From: Actinomyces sp. B33
GTDB lineage: Bacteria; Actinomycetota; Actinomycetes; Actinomycetales; Actinomycetaceae
DNA length: 64,000 nt
Assembly (NCBI RefSeq): GCF_028437565.1
Contig: NZ_JAMRYR010000002.1
Span: 62,001 to 126,000, forward strand
Direction: 5' to 3'
Part shown: positions 9,109 through 18,555 of the stretch, one piece after another
Numbering within the stretch: the stretch's first letter is position 1
How the letters are laid out: each line of letters begins with the position of its first letter
Notes under the pieces: generated by a model
What the model saw: the letters and a program-made list of their open reading frames with translations, nothing else
Databases searched by the model: none
What the model was told of the DNA's origin: nothing
Position numbers and translations under genes: made by a program

Positions 9109-9114
9109 GATACT
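9109..9114 (+). promoter_or_regulatory. -10 element for wzm-wzt
   Basis: GATACT, preceded by TGC as in extended -10 promoters, lies 6 nt before a GTG at 9121. An ATG at 9103 would fall inside or upstream of this promoter, which argues for the GTG start and a leaderless transcript. Confidence 0.5.
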
Positions 9115-9120
9115 GCGGTG

Positions 9121-10029
9121 GTGAATCCAACGAGTCCCGTTGACGAGCGCGCGCGCCGCCTCGCTGCCGAGCCGATGAGGGAGCTGGGGCAGAAAGCCGG
9201 CGTGGTCGCCGGAACGAAGAAGTCGATCGTCGACGTCTGGCGCAGAAGAGAGCTCCTCGGCCTGCTGATCAATCGCGAGATCAAGGCGAAGTACAAGGAC
9301 TCGTCCTTCGGGTTCGCCTGGTCGATGGTCAAGCCGCTGGCCCAGCTTCTCATCTACTTCATCGTCATCGGCCATTTCCTCGGGGCGGCTCGCGGGATCC
9401 CGGATTTCGCGATCTTCGTCTTCGCGGGCCTGACCGCGTGGGGGCTCGTCCTGGAGATCGTTAACGGGGGGACGGGCAGCATCGTCGCCAATGCGGGATT
9501 GGTGAAGAAGGTCTACTTGCCGCGCGAGGTCTTCCCGTTGGCCACGGCGGGCACGGCAGTCGTCAATTCCGCGATCCAGTTCGCGATCCTCGTCTTCGCG
9601 GTCGTCGTCACCGGGCGGATCCCGTCGCCGAGCCTGCTCGGATACCTGCCGTTGGCCATCGCGATCCTCATCGTCTACGGGTTGACCGCGGCGCTGGCGC
9701 TCAGCGCCCTCAACGTGTACATGCGCGACATCCAGCACCTCGTCGAGGTCGCCACGTTCCTCGCCTTCTGGGCCTCCCCGATCGTCTACTCCTACGAGTA
9801 CGTGGCCCAGGCGGTATCCGGATGGCTCCTCGAGATCTACTTGGCCAATCCGGTGACGCTCGCGATCCTCGGCTTCCAGAGGTCGCTGTGGGCGGCGGGC
9901 GCGGCGGAGCCGTACCCGTCGCATATGCTCCTGCGGATGTGCGCGAGCCTCGTCGTCGGCCTGGTGTGCCTGTTCGCCGCCCACCGGGTCTTCATCCGCC
10001 TCGAAGGCAATTTCGCCCAGGAGCTGTGA
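9121..10029 (+). CDS. wzm: ABC-2 type polysaccharide exporter, permease subunit
   Basis: This 302-residue membrane protein begins with an amphipathic N-terminus and the family hallmark LLINREIKAKYKDSSFG (near residues 42-58), followed by about six transmembrane helices, typical of Wzm/TagG permeases. With the ATPase immediately after it, it would move finished, lipid-linked polysaccharide across the cytoplasmic membrane. Base composition is slightly less GC-rich than the flanking genes (more codons ending in T or A, such as GGA, TTG, AAT), a mild hint of a different history for wzm-wzt. An ATG at 9103 gives six more residues, but the -10 element favours GTG 9121. Confidence 0.88.
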   Translation: MNPTSPVDERARRLAAEPMRELGQKAGVVAGTKKSIVDVWRRRELLGLLINREIKAKYKDSSFGFAWSMVKPLAQLLIYFIVIGHFLGAARGIPDFAIFVFAGLTAWGLVLEIVNGGTGSIVANAGLVKKVYLPREVFPLATAGTAVVNSAIQFAILVFAVVVTGRIPSPSLLGYLPLAIAILIVYGLTAALALSALNVYMRDIQHLVEVATFLAFWASPIVYSYEYVAQAVSGWLLEIYLANPVTLAILGFQRSLWAAGAAEPYPSHMLLRMCASLVVGLVCLFAAHRVFIRLEGNFAQEL

Positions 10030-10030
10030 C

Positions 10031-11218
10031 ATGGTGACCACCGCCTACCCAGACGTCGTCCGAGTCGAGGGCGTGTCCAAGACCTTCAGGATCCACCGGG
10101 ACACGTCGATCAAGGAGCGGGTCCTCCATTCGTCGAGGAGCCGCGTCGAGCAGTTTCAGGCCCTCGACGACGTGTCGATCGCGATCCCCATGAGTCAGAC
10201 GGTCGGCCTCATGGGCCACAACGGCTCGGGCAAGTCGACGCTGCTGAAGATCATGGGGTCGATCATCCGGCCGACGACGGGGCGGGTGACGACCCGGGGG
10301 AGGATGGCGGCGCTGCTCGAGCTCGGAGCCGGCTTCCACCAGGATCTGACCGGGCGGGAGAACGTCTTCCTCAACGCCTCGATCCTGGGGATGTCGCGGG
10401 CCGAGACCGAGCGCCAACTCGACGCGATCGTCGATTTCTCCGGGATCGAGCAGTTCATCGACACGCAGGTGAAGTTCTACTCGTCGGGCATGTACGTCCG
10501 CCTGGCCTTCGCCGTCGCCGTCCACTCCGACCCGGACGTCCTCCTCGTCGACGAGGTCCTCGCCGTCGGCGACGAGCCCTTCCAGCGCAAGTGCATGGAT
10601 AAGATCGGGCAGTTCCAGCGCGAGGGCCGGTCGATCGTCCTCGTGTCCCATTCCGCCGATCAGGTCAACGCGGTGTGCACCCGGGGGATCGTCCTCGATC
10701 ACGGGCGGATGGTCTTCGACGGGGATACGCAGGAGGCGGTCCACGTCCTGCGCGAGGGATTCGAGCGCGCGGGCCGCATGGGGAAGAACCTCACGCCGCC
10801 GCTCCAGGGCAAAGTGCGGATCACGAGCATCGAGGTCATCGACGCGCAGGGGAATCGGACGCATTCGGTCGCCACCGGCGACGACGTGAGGATCCGCATG
10901 CGATTCACCTGCGACGAGCGGATGGACCAGTGGCTGGCGGGGATGACCTTCGAGACGAACCTGGGCCAGCACCTCTTCACGTTCGACACGCGGGCGGCGA
11001 ATTCCGTCATGCCGCCGGTCGAGGGGGAGTCGGTCGTCGTGTTCTCGATCCCGGATCTGCCGTTGGGCGATGGGACGTACAGGCTCAATGCGGGCATCGC
11101 CGACGGGGAGGGGCGGACCCTCGACCATCGCGATGACGCCTGGGACATCGTCGTGGCCGGCCCCTATGCGGGGACGGGGCCGATCGCGATGTCCCCGACG
11201 ATCACGTTCTCCGAGTAG
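10031..11218 (+). CDS. wzt: ABC polysaccharide exporter ATPase with C-terminal glycan-recognition domain
   Basis: The ABC ATPase domain occupies about residues 8-250: Walker A GHNGSGKST (62-70), an ABC signature YSSGMYVRLAFA, Walker B DVLLVDEVLAVGDE and the switch histidine in VLVSHS. Residues about 260-395 form an extra beta-rich domain starting near VRITSIEVIDAQG. That matches Wzt C-terminal domains, which in O-antigen exporters bind the modified end of the glycan and set export specificity. Its presence suggests that the exported polymer carries a terminal cap. The gene starts 1 nt after the wzm stop codon and converges on the amidase gene, only 15 nt apart. Confidence 0.9.
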   Translation: MVTTAYPDVVRVEGVSKTFRIHRDTSIKERVLHSSRSRVEQFQALDDVSIAIPMSQTVGLMGHNGSGKSTLLKIMGSIIRPTTGRVTTRGRMAALLELGAGFHQDLTGRENVFLNASILGMSRAETERQLDAIVDFSGIEQFIDTQVKFYSSGMYVRLAFAVAVHSDPDVLLVDEVLAVGDEPFQRKCMDKIGQFQREGRSIVLVSHSADQVNAVCTRGIVLDHGRMVFDGDTQEAVHVLREGFERAGRMGKNLTPPLQGKVRITSIEVIDAQGNRTHSVATGDDVRIRMRFTCDERMDQWLAGMTFETNLGQHLFTFDTRAANSVMPPVEGESVVVFSIPDLPLGDGTYRLNAGIADGEGRTLDHRDDAWDIVVAGPYAGTGPIAMSPTITFSE

Positions 11219-11233
11219 GACCGGCGGGGCGCC

Positions 11234-14143
11234 TTACAGCGTCGAGCCGAACCAGCCGCGGTAGATCCGCCAGAAGTTGCGGTTGCCGTAGGCCGAGCAG
11301 GAGTCGCCGCTGCCCGTCATGTTGGCGAGCGCCGCGGCGTTGGGCTGGTAGGGCGTGTAGTTGTAGAGGGCGGCGGTCGCCCGGTTGGAGATCGTCACGC
11401 GGGAGGACCCGCACGAGGCGTTCGGATGGTAGGCGATCGAGTAGGTGCCGCCGGCGGCGTAGGAGTAGGACGAGGGGTTGGCGCCGTAGTCGACGAGTCG
11501 CGACGCCGCGTAGTAGACCTGCGGGGCGAAGCCCCGGTAGGACGCGGAGCAGGCGGCGGAGTCCGGGCAGCCCATCCCCAGGGCCTTGTCGTAGCGCGAC
11601 AGGGAGGCCCCCGAGCGCAGGGAGGCACCCGACGCGGTGACGAGCCCCTGCTCCTTCTGGAGCATGACGAGGAGGACTTCTGCGCTGACGCCGCAAGCGG
11701 CGGAGGTCTTGGCGATGATCGTCGCGGCGCTCTCGTCGGCGGCGCCGGTATAGGCGCTGCAGTGGGGGGCGGTCATCGTCGACGTCGTCGTCCGGTAGTC
11801 CTTGAGGCACGGGGTGCCGTCGGGGGCGGCGACGCAGCCGGGGTTGCGGGCGTCGAGGAAGGATTGAACGGCGGCGGCGCTCATAGTGGCCCCGGTGAAC
11901 ATCTTCTCGTCGGAGATGATCTGACCGGCGGCGAAGGCCGTCGACGAGGCGGTGCGGCCGGTCCACGCCCCCGTGGAGGAGAATCCGTGGGCGACCCCGT
12001 CGATGGTCCGGGTCCCGGTGGCCATGGCCCCCGACGAGTCGAGCCAGTACCAGGTGCCGCGGTCCTCGAGCCATCCGGTCGTCATGGCGCCGGTGTCCGG
12101 GTTGAGGTGGTACCAGGTGCCGCGGTCCTCGAGCCATCCGGTCGTCATGAGGCCGGTGTCGGGGTTGAGGTGGTACCAGGTGCCACGGTCCTTCACCCAC
12201 CCGGTCCGGCGCAGGCCGGTGTCGTCGTGGAGGCGCCAGCCGTCGTCGGTGTCGACCCATCCGGTCGCCATGACGCCGGTGGGCGAGAGCCAGTAGGAGC
12301 CGGAGGCCAGGTCGAGGGCGCCGGTGCGCATGAGGGCGGTCGTCGGGTCGAGGTAGTACCAGGAGCCCCGGTCGAGGAGCCAGCCGACGGTCCGCGACCC
12401 GTCGGCGCCGTAGTGGCGCCAGCCGTCGGAGGAGGTCCGCCAGCCGGTGAGCTGGGCGCCGGTCTTGTCGTCCATGAGGTACCAGAAGCCGTCGACGAGG
12501 ACCCATCCTCGTTCGAGGGCGCCGGAGGGGGCGAGGCGGTACCAGGAGCCGTCGAGGCGGAGCCATCCGGTGCTCGTGTAGCCGGAGCGGTCGAAGTGGT
12601 AGGTGGCGCCGTCGATGGTCGACCATCCCGCCGCGGGGTAGCGCCCGTCGGAGAGGCGCCACCACCATCCAGCGGCGTCGCGGGCCCACGCTCCGCTCCC
12701 GGACAGGTCGGGGGCGCCGTCGGGGGTCGGGGAGACGAGGGTCTGGGGCGCGTCGGACTGCGCGGTGGGAGCGCTGGGCGAGGGGGCCTGGGGCTGCGCG
12801 GGCTGGACGACGGCGGAGGGATGGGCGGGCGCGGCGTCGATGGTCTCCTGCGCGTAGTGGCGGAAGTCCGCCATCCTCGCGTAGGCGGCGTCGCCCGGGC
12901 AGGCGGTCGCGTTGACGTCGCGGTGGCCGACGATGCGCGCCAGGGTCGCCCCCTTGTGGGCGTAGAGGCCGCTGCCCGAGGCGTTGGTCGCCCCGGCGCG
13001 GCCCAGCTGCCAGCCGGCGAGTCGACCGACGGTGCGGATCGTCGCATCGGAGGGGGCCGAGGAGGTGTAGGTCCCGAGCATCGAGATGCCCATGGTCCCC
13101 CTGTTGTAGCCGCGGGCGTGGCCGGCCTCGACCATCTGCCCGGCGGGGGCGGTCGCCGACCCGGAGCGCCCCTCGAAGGCCCGTCCCCACTTGTCGACGA
13201 GGAAGTTGTAGCCGATGTCGCCCCATCCCAGGGTCTTCGCGTGGTACTCGTAGACGCCGCGGACGACCGAGGCGGACTGGTCCATCGTGTAGTCGTTGGT
13301 CCCGGCGGTGTGGTGGATGACGACGTGGGCGGTCGGGTAGTACTCGGGATCCCACGTCATCAGGGATTCGTCCGCCCCCCATTGGGCGCGCGAGGTGACG
13401 CCGACGGGCAGGTCGTTGGCGGTGGTTGTCGCGGGCACGAGGGCCGCGAGGCGGGAGGGCGAGGCGACTGAGGCGCCGACGCCCGTCCCATTCGGCTCGA
13501 GAGCCACAGAGGGCGCCGGGTCGGGTGCGCCCGGGTCGTCGGCCGCATCGGGGGCGAGGCCGGTGGACGGCGCGTCGACGGCGCTCAAGGAGGCGGAGGG
13601 GAGGACCTCCTCCTCGCCGTCGGGGTCGGCGGGCACGAGGGCGAGGCGCAGGTCCTCGGGCAGGCCGGAGCCCTCGTCGCCGATGCGCACCTGGACGGCC
13701 CGGGCGCCGCCCGTGATGAAGGGCTCGGTGCCGTTGCGCACGGATCCGTCGGCGACGGGGGAGGACTCGGCCTCGATGGCGAACCAGTTGGACCACAGTC
13801 CGTCCCTCTCGACGCGGATGAGCATCGAGGCGGCGACCTCGGGGCCGCCGGTCCACGTCAGCCCGGCGACGAGGAACTCTTCGACCTCGATGGGCAGGGT
13901 GAGGACGGCGGCCCCGCGAGCCGGGTCGAAGGAATCCGAGGCGCCGACGGGGGAGTCCTCCTCGAGGGCGGCGGTCGCCGCCGGGGTCGGGTCGCCCTCG
14001 GGCGTCGTCAGCTCGACGATCTGCACGGGGGAGGCCCCGTCGTCGCCCGCCCGGGGGGTCGGCGACGGGGAGGCCGTCCCGGTGAGCGGGGAGAGGGCGA
14101 GGAGGGCGGCGAGCGCGAGGGCGCTCGTGGTGGCCAGTGGCAT
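11234..14143 (-). CDS. Secreted modular peptidoglycan hydrolase: amidase + cell-wall-binding repeats + muramidase-like domain
   Basis: This 969-residue protein has a signal peptide (residues 1 to about 25) and an N-terminal beta-rich region. A type-2 N-acetylmuramoyl-L-alanine amidase/PGRP domain follows at about 245-435, with VIHHTA (H277/H278), H407 (VGHRDV) and C415 as zinc ligands and DIGYNFLVD as core. A proline-rich linker leads to about ten 20-22-residue repeats of the type GWxxxxGxWYxLxxxG (about 485-730), resembling choline/glucan-binding repeats. The last 235 residues are a domain seen in actinobacterial 'hemagglutinin' proteins, with a glutamate in LLVMLQKEQGL that looks like a lysozyme/transglycosylase acid. 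It should cut the stem peptide and perhaps the glycan while bound to the wall. It lies amid the polysaccharide genes, so its repeats may bind that polymer. Confidence 0.85.
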   Translation of the reverse strand: MPLATTSALALAALLALSPLTGTASPSPTPRAGDDGASPVQIVELTTPEGDPTPAATAALEEDSPVGASDSFDPARGAAVLTLPIEVEEFLVAGLTWTGGPEVAASMLIRVERDGLWSNWFAIEAESSPVADGSVRNGTEPFITGGARAVQVRIGDEGSGLPEDLRLALVPADPDGEEEVLPSASLSAVDAPSTGLAPDAADDPGAPDPAPSVALEPNGTGVGASVASPSRLAALVPATTTANDLPVGVTSRAQWGADESLMTWDPEYYPTAHVVIHHTAGTNDYTMDQSASVVRGVYEYHAKTLGWGDIGYNFLVDKWGRAFEGRSGSATAPAGQMVEAGHARGYNRGTMGISMLGTYTSSAPSDATIRTVGRLAGWQLGRAGATNASGSGLYAHKGATLARIVGHRDVNATACPGDAAYARMADFRHYAQETIDAAPAHPSAVVQPAQPQAPSPSAPTAQSDAPQTLVSPTPDGAPDLSGSGAWARDAAGWWWRLSDGRYPAAGWSTIDGATYHFDRSGYTSTGWLRLDGSWYRLAPSGALERGWVLVDGFWYLMDDKTGAQLTGWRTSSDGWRHYGADGSRTVGWLLDRGSWYYLDPTTALMRTGALDLASGSYWLSPTGVMATGWVDTDDGWRLHDDTGLRRTGWVKDRGTWYHLNPDTGLMTTGWLEDRGTWYHLNPDTGAMTTGWLEDRGTWYWLDSSGAMATGTRTIDGVAHGFSSTGAWTGRTASSTAFAAGQIISDEKMFTGATMSAAAVQSFLDARNPGCVAAPDGTPCLKDYRTTTSTMTAPHCSAYTGAADESAATIIAKTSAACGVSAEVLLVMLQKEQGLVTASGASLRSGASLSRYDKALGMGCPDSAACSASYRGFAPQVYYAASRLVDYGANPSSYSYAAGGTYSIAYHPNASCGSSRVTISNRATAALYNYTPYQPNAAALANMTGSGDSCSAYGNRNFWRIYRGWFGSTL
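12047..12235 (-). repeat. Three tandem 63-bp coding repeats in the hydrolase gene
   Basis: Units begin at 12047, 12110 and 12173 (each GTACCAGGTGCC on the plus strand), period exactly 63 bp or 21 residues. The first two units differ at only three positions; the third has diverged. They encode the wall-binding repeat containing DRGTWYHLNPDTG. Period and frame are kept, so unit number can change without frameshift. Confidence 0.85.
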
Positions 14144-14173
14144 GGAGTGCTCCGGTGAAGAATGGGACTGGTG

Positions 14174-14179
14174 ATGCTA
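14174..14179 (-). promoter_or_regulatory. -10 element for the modular hydrolase
   Basis: On the minus strand TAGCAT lies 30 nt before the ATG, in an unusually AT-rich stretch (about 14160-14215) for this window. The 170-bp divergent region also carries the promoter of the glycosyltransferase to the right. Confidence 0.45.
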
Positions 14180-14243
14180 GTCCGAGCAAAATAGCACGAA
14201 CCGCAATGATTGTGGTAGACCATCCCGGATCCCGCTCCTCTGC

Positions 14244-14249
14244 TACGTT
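14244..14249 (+). promoter_or_regulatory. -10 element for the GT2 gene at 14314
   Basis: TACGTT lies 64 nt before the ATG; a purine-rich GGAGCGGAGGT stretch sits about 11 nt before the ATG as ribosome-binding site. Confidence 0.4.
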
Positions 14250-14313
14250 GAGGAGGCCCGGAACGCGGCCGACGAGGCCCCGGACATCTGCGGAGCGGAG
14301 GTAAGAAGACACC

Positions 14314-15282
14314 ATGACTGAGCGCATCAGCGTCGCCCTGTGCACCTGCAACGGCGCGCCCTACATCGCCGAGCAGGTCGAGTCGATCCTCGCCCAGACC
14401 CGTCGCGTCGATGAGATCGTCCTGGGCGACGACGCCTCGCAGGACCCCACCGTCGAGATCGTCGAGGGGCTCCTCGCGGGCGCGCCGATCGACCTCGTCG
14501 TCCGGCGCCACGACCCCGCCCTCGGCGTCGCCGCGAACTTCTCCGACGCCATCGCCGCCACCACCGGCGACGTCGTCCTCCTGTGCGACCAGGACGACGT
14601 CTGGCATCCCGACAAGGTCGAGCGCCTCCTGCGCGGCCTCGACGGCGTCGACCTCGTCCACTCCGACGCCCGCCTCGTCGACGCCGACGGGCGGCCCCTC
14701 GGCGCCCTCCTCCTCGACGAGCTGCGCGCCAGCCGACGCGAGCGGCTCGGGCTCGCCGACGGCGACGCCCTCGCCGTCCTCCTGCGGCGCAACCTCGTCA
14801 CCGGCGCGACCTGCGCCGTGCGCGGCGACTTCGCCCGCGCCGCGGTCCCGGTCCCCGACGGCTGGATCCACGACGAATGGCTCGGGATCCTCGCCGCCCT
14901 CGACCACCGCCTGCGACTGATCCCCGAGGCCCTGACCGACTACCGCCAGCACGGCGCCAACCAGATCGGGGCGCGCAAGGAGGGGCTCGTCGAGCGCCTC
15001 CGGCGCATGACGGCACCCGACCCCGACGACGACCGCCGCCGCCTGACGCGCGCGACGACCGCCGCCGCACACGCCCGGGACCGGGGACTGGGCGGCGCCG
15101 GCGACCGCGCCCGCCTCGACGAGGCCGCCGCCCACCAGCGGGCCCGCAGCCTCATGCCCGCCGGGCGCCTCGCGCGCATCCCGACGATCCTCCGGGAGGC
15201 CCTCTCGGGCCGCTACGCCCGCTGCTCGCGGGGACTGCTCACCCTGGGGCGGGACCTCCTCCAGGTCAGATGGCGCCCCTGA
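14314..15282 (+). CDS. Glycosyltransferase family 2
   Basis: A soluble GT-A enzyme of 322 residues. Visible motifs are VALCTCNGAPYI at 7-18, LGDDASQDPT near 38-47 and LLCDQDDVWHPDK, whose DQDD holds the metal-binding aspartates. This CDQDDVWxPDK form is typical of GT2 enzymes of rhamnan and O-antigen assembly. The C-terminal third, very rich in arginine and alanine, may contact the membrane surface. It closely resembles the GT2 at 16393-17322, so the pair probably arose by duplication. It is followed after 87 nt by rmlB with its own promoter. Confidence 0.82.
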   Translation: MTERISVALCTCNGAPYIAEQVESILAQTRRVDEIVLGDDASQDPTVEIVEGLLAGAPIDLVVRRHDPALGVAANFSDAIAATTGDVVLLCDQDDVWHPDKVERLLRGLDGVDLVHSDARLVDADGRPLGALLLDELRASRRERLGLADGDALAVLLRRNLVTGATCAVRGDFARAAVPVPDGWIHDEWLGILAALDHRLRLIPEALTDYRQHGANQIGARKEGLVERLRRMTAPDPDDDRRRLTRATTAAAHARDRGLGGAGDRARLDEAAAHQRARSLMPAGRLARIPTILREALSGRYARCSRGLLTLGRDLLQVRWRP

Positions 15283-16377
<1,095 letters not shown>

Positions 16378-16392
16378 CCCGGCCGCCCCGCG

Positions 16393-17322
16393 ATGACCCA
16401 CGAGCCCGCGCCCCGCGTCACCGTCCTCATGGCGGCCTACAACGGCCGCCGGTGGATCGACGAGCAGATCGACTCCGTCCTCTCCCAGGAAGGGATCGAA
16501 ACCCGCCTCGTCGTCTCCGACGACGGGTCGACCGACGGCACCCGCGAGCGGCTCGTCGACCGGGCCCGGGCCGACTCGCGCCTGACCCTCCTGCCCCCGC
16601 GCGAGGGCCCCCCCGGCGTCGCCGAGAACTTCCTCCACCTGTTCGCCGGGCACGCCCCCGACGGCTCCCACGTCGCCTTCTGCGACCAGGACGACGTGTG
16701 GCACCCCGACAAGCTCCGCCGCCAGCTCGCCCTCATGGCGCGCGAGGGGGCCGACGTCGTCTCCTCGAACGTCACCGGTTTCGACGAGGAGGGTCGGCGC
16801 TTCCTCATCCGCAAGTCGGGGCCCCAACGGACCTGGGACCACCTCTTCGAGGCGGCCGGACCGGGATCGACCTACGTGTTCAGCCCGTCGGCGCACGAGC
16901 GCCTCGTCGGCGTCCTGGCCGAATTGGACCACTCGGGCATCGGCGTCCACGACTGGTACCTGTACGCCCTGGCCCGAGCCGTCGGGGCGACGTGGGTCAT
17001 CGGGGAGGAGCCGACCCTGGACTACCGGCAGCACTCGGCGAACGTCCAGGGCGCCAACAGCGGCGCCGGGGCGCTCGCCTCCCGCGTGTCGAGGCTGCGC
17101 TCGGGCTTCTACGCCGAGCAGTTCCTCCTGACCGCTCGCGCGGTCGCCGCGTGCAACGCCTACCCCGAGCCGGTCAGGGCGGACCTCGCCGCCCTCATCG
17201 ACGAGCTCGAGGGCGGCGGCCTCGGCGCGCGCCTGCGCTTCGCCCGCCGATGGCGCCAGATCCGGCGCAACCCCGTCGAGGGGCTCCAATTGGCCGCGGG
17301 GCGGGTCCTGGGGATCTGGTGA
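16393..17322 (+). CDS. Glycosyltransferase family 2
   Basis: The 309-residue GT-A enzyme has VTVLMAAYNGRRWI near residues 7-20, VVSDDGSTDGT, and AFCDQDDVWHPDK, the same signature as the GT2 at 14314, its probable paralogue. HSGIGVHDWYLYALA and LDYRQHSANVQGAN correspond to the acceptor and catalytic-base region of rhamnosyltransferases of cell-wall polysaccharides. It is co-transcribed with rmlB and ends the polysaccharide cluster, 21 nt from the convergent TIGR03089 gene. Sugar specificity is not visible from sequence. Confidence 0.82.
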   Translation: MTHEPAPRVTVLMAAYNGRRWIDEQIDSVLSQEGIETRLVVSDDGSTDGTRERLVDRARADSRLTLLPPREGPPGVAENFLHLFAGHAPDGSHVAFCDQDDVWHPDKLRRQLALMAREGADVVSSNVTGFDEEGRRFLIRKSGPQRTWDHLFEAAGPGSTYVFSPSAHERLVGVLAELDHSGIGVHDWYLYALARAVGATWVIGEEPTLDYRQHSANVQGANSGAGALASRVSRLRSGFYAEQFLLTARAVAACNAYPEPVRADLAALIDELEGGGLGARLRFARRWRQIRRNPVEGLQLAAGRVLGIW

Positions 17323-17343
17323 CCGGCGGCGCGGGCGCGCGCC

Positions 17344-18069
17344 TCATGCCGAGTAGGCGACCCAGCCTCCGTCGACGCGCTCGGCGGCGAGCGCGCGCTC
17401 GGCCTCGTCCGGCGCCACCGAGCGGGGATCGACGAGGACGACGCTGCGGCCCGACAGCCACTGGTCGAGGACTCGGCTGGGGTAGGAGGGGCCGGTCGTC
17501 ACGAGGGCGACTCGTGTCCCGCCGACCGGGGCGACGGGGGCCTCGCCGCGCAGCCCCTCGGCGACCGCGGCCTCGAGGGACGGCGTCGGGGTGGGGGGAG
17601 CGCAGACGAGGGAGTCGGGCTGGGACATGATCGCCGCGAGCGCGTCGACCGCGCCATCGGGCAGGTCGGCCCCGTCCCAGCCGAAGGCGAGGAAGTCCCG
17701 CGGCTGGAGGAGGGCCCACGCGCCCGCCGCCAGCGCCGCGGCGACCTCCTCGTCGTCCTCGTGGGAGACGAGGACGTCGCCGGCGAGCGGGCGCGGCCCC
17801 GGCCTGGAGCCGAGGACCTCCCAGCCCATTCCGCGGGCGGCGGTCTCCCAGACGACCCGCTGCCACGGGTCGAGGGCGGCTCGGAGACGCCCCGGTCGCG
17901 GATCGGGGCTGAACGGGTCGGCGAGCTCGTCGGCGAGGAGGTTCGCGATCTTCGCGAGCCACCGCGCGGCCACGGGGCCGGACAGCTCGACGCGGTGGGG
18001 GGCGTACGCCGTGAGCGCCGGGCCGGGGGAGGAGGCCAGGGAGGAGATGAGGGCGGGGAGGTCGGTCAC
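17344..18069 (-). CDS. TIGR03089 family protein
   Basis: A 241-residue protein of the actinobacterial TIGR03089 family (as I recall, mycobacterial Rv3268). The family looks like a shortened relative of AMP-forming acyl-CoA synthetases, but I see no adenylation signature motif here, so catalytic activity is doubtful. Recognisable stretches are VELSGPVAARWLAKIANLL and DPWQRVVWETAARGMGWEV. The GTG start at 18069 is supported by a TACGCT -10 element 6 nt upstream (leaderless). It lies next to rhamnose and wall-glycan genes and whiB2, an arrangement kept in many actinobacteria, which links it loosely to envelope assembly. Function unknown. Confidence 0.8.
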   Translation of the reverse strand: MTDLPALISSLASSPGPALTAYAPHRVELSGPVAARWLAKIANLLADELADPFSPDPRPGRLRAALDPWQRVVWETAARGMGWEVLGSRPGPRPLAGDVLVSHEDDEEVAAALAAGAWALLQPRDFLAFGWDGADLPDGAVDALAAIMSQPDSLVCAPPTPTPSLEAAVAEGLRGEAPVAPVGGTRVALVTTGPSYPSRVLDQWLSGRSVVLVDPRSVAPDEAERALAAERVDGGWVAYSA

Positions 18070-18075
18070 GCTCCG

Positions 18076-18081
18076 AGCGTA
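18076..18081 (-). promoter_or_regulatory. -10 element, leaderless TIGR03089 gene
   Basis: Minus strand TACGCT, then 6 nt, then the GTG at 18069. No ribosome-binding site. Confidence 0.5.
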
Positions 18082-18192
18082 GCGTCGGCGCCGTCATCGC
18101 GCCGATTCCGGCCCTTCCTCGGCGGATCGGAGCGGATGCCGGAGGCGGCGGGCGCCGTCGGAGCGGGACTCATCTCATTAGTCCTCGCCCGC

Positions 18193-18221
18193 TTGACTTG
18201 CGAGGATGACACGCGTGTAAT
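18193..18221 (+). promoter_or_regulatory. Consensus promoter of whiB2
   Basis: TTGACT (18193-18198), a 17-nt spacer, and TGTAAT (18216-18221) form one of the best -35/-10 pairs in the window. A 10-bp palindrome ACACGCGTGT (18209-18218) overlaps the -10 element and contains a GACAC word, the core recognised by WhiA in Streptomyces; it is a candidate operator. The leader is about 30 nt and carries AGGAG before the GTG start. Confidence 0.65.
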
Positions 18222-18258
18222 TCTCATATTGACGCAATCGCAATGAGGAGACGACATC

Positions 18259-18555
18259 GTGTGGAACATCCTGGGTGACGGGCCGATCGCATGGTCCGGC
18301 GCATCTGATGTCGACGTCCTCTCCCTGGCCGACGGGCCCCTGGCCTGGCAGCAGCACGCGTTGTGCGCCCAGACCGACCCCGAGGCCTTCTTCCCCGAGA
18401 AGGGCGGCTCCACCCGCGAGGCCAAGGCCGTGTGCCAGTCCTGCGAGGTCCGTCAGGAGTGCCTCGAATACGCCCTCGCCAACGACGAGCGCTTCGGCAT
18501 TTGGGGCGGCCTGTCCGAGCGCGAACGGCGCCGCCTGCGCCGTCTGGCAGGGTGA
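18259..18555 (+). CDS. whiB2: WhiB-family iron-sulfur transcriptional regulator (WhiB2/WhmD type)
   Basis: The 98-residue protein has the four cysteines that hold a [4Fe-4S] cluster, C36, C59, C62 and C68 (C-x2-C-x5-C for the last three), the GIWGG turn (80-84) and a basic C-terminal tail RERRRLRRL. The N-terminal extension and the sequence FFPEKGGSTREAK place it with WhiB2/WhmD, which works with WhiA in septation and division control. The GTG start is supported by AGGAG 10 nt upstream. Its stop overlaps the GTG of the giant glycosyltransferase (GTGA), so the two are translationally coupled. Neighbours downstream match those of mycobacterial whiB2. Confidence 0.92.
   Translation: MWNILGDGPIAWSGASDVDVLSLADGPLAWQQHALCAQTDPEAFFPEKGGSTREAKAVCQSCEVRQECLEYALANDERFGIWGGLSERERRRLRRLAG

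Noticed and set aside
12047-12235. Tandem repeats as a CRISPR-like array
   Set aside because: They are coding, contiguous, have no spacers, and keep a 21-codon period of wall-binding repeats.
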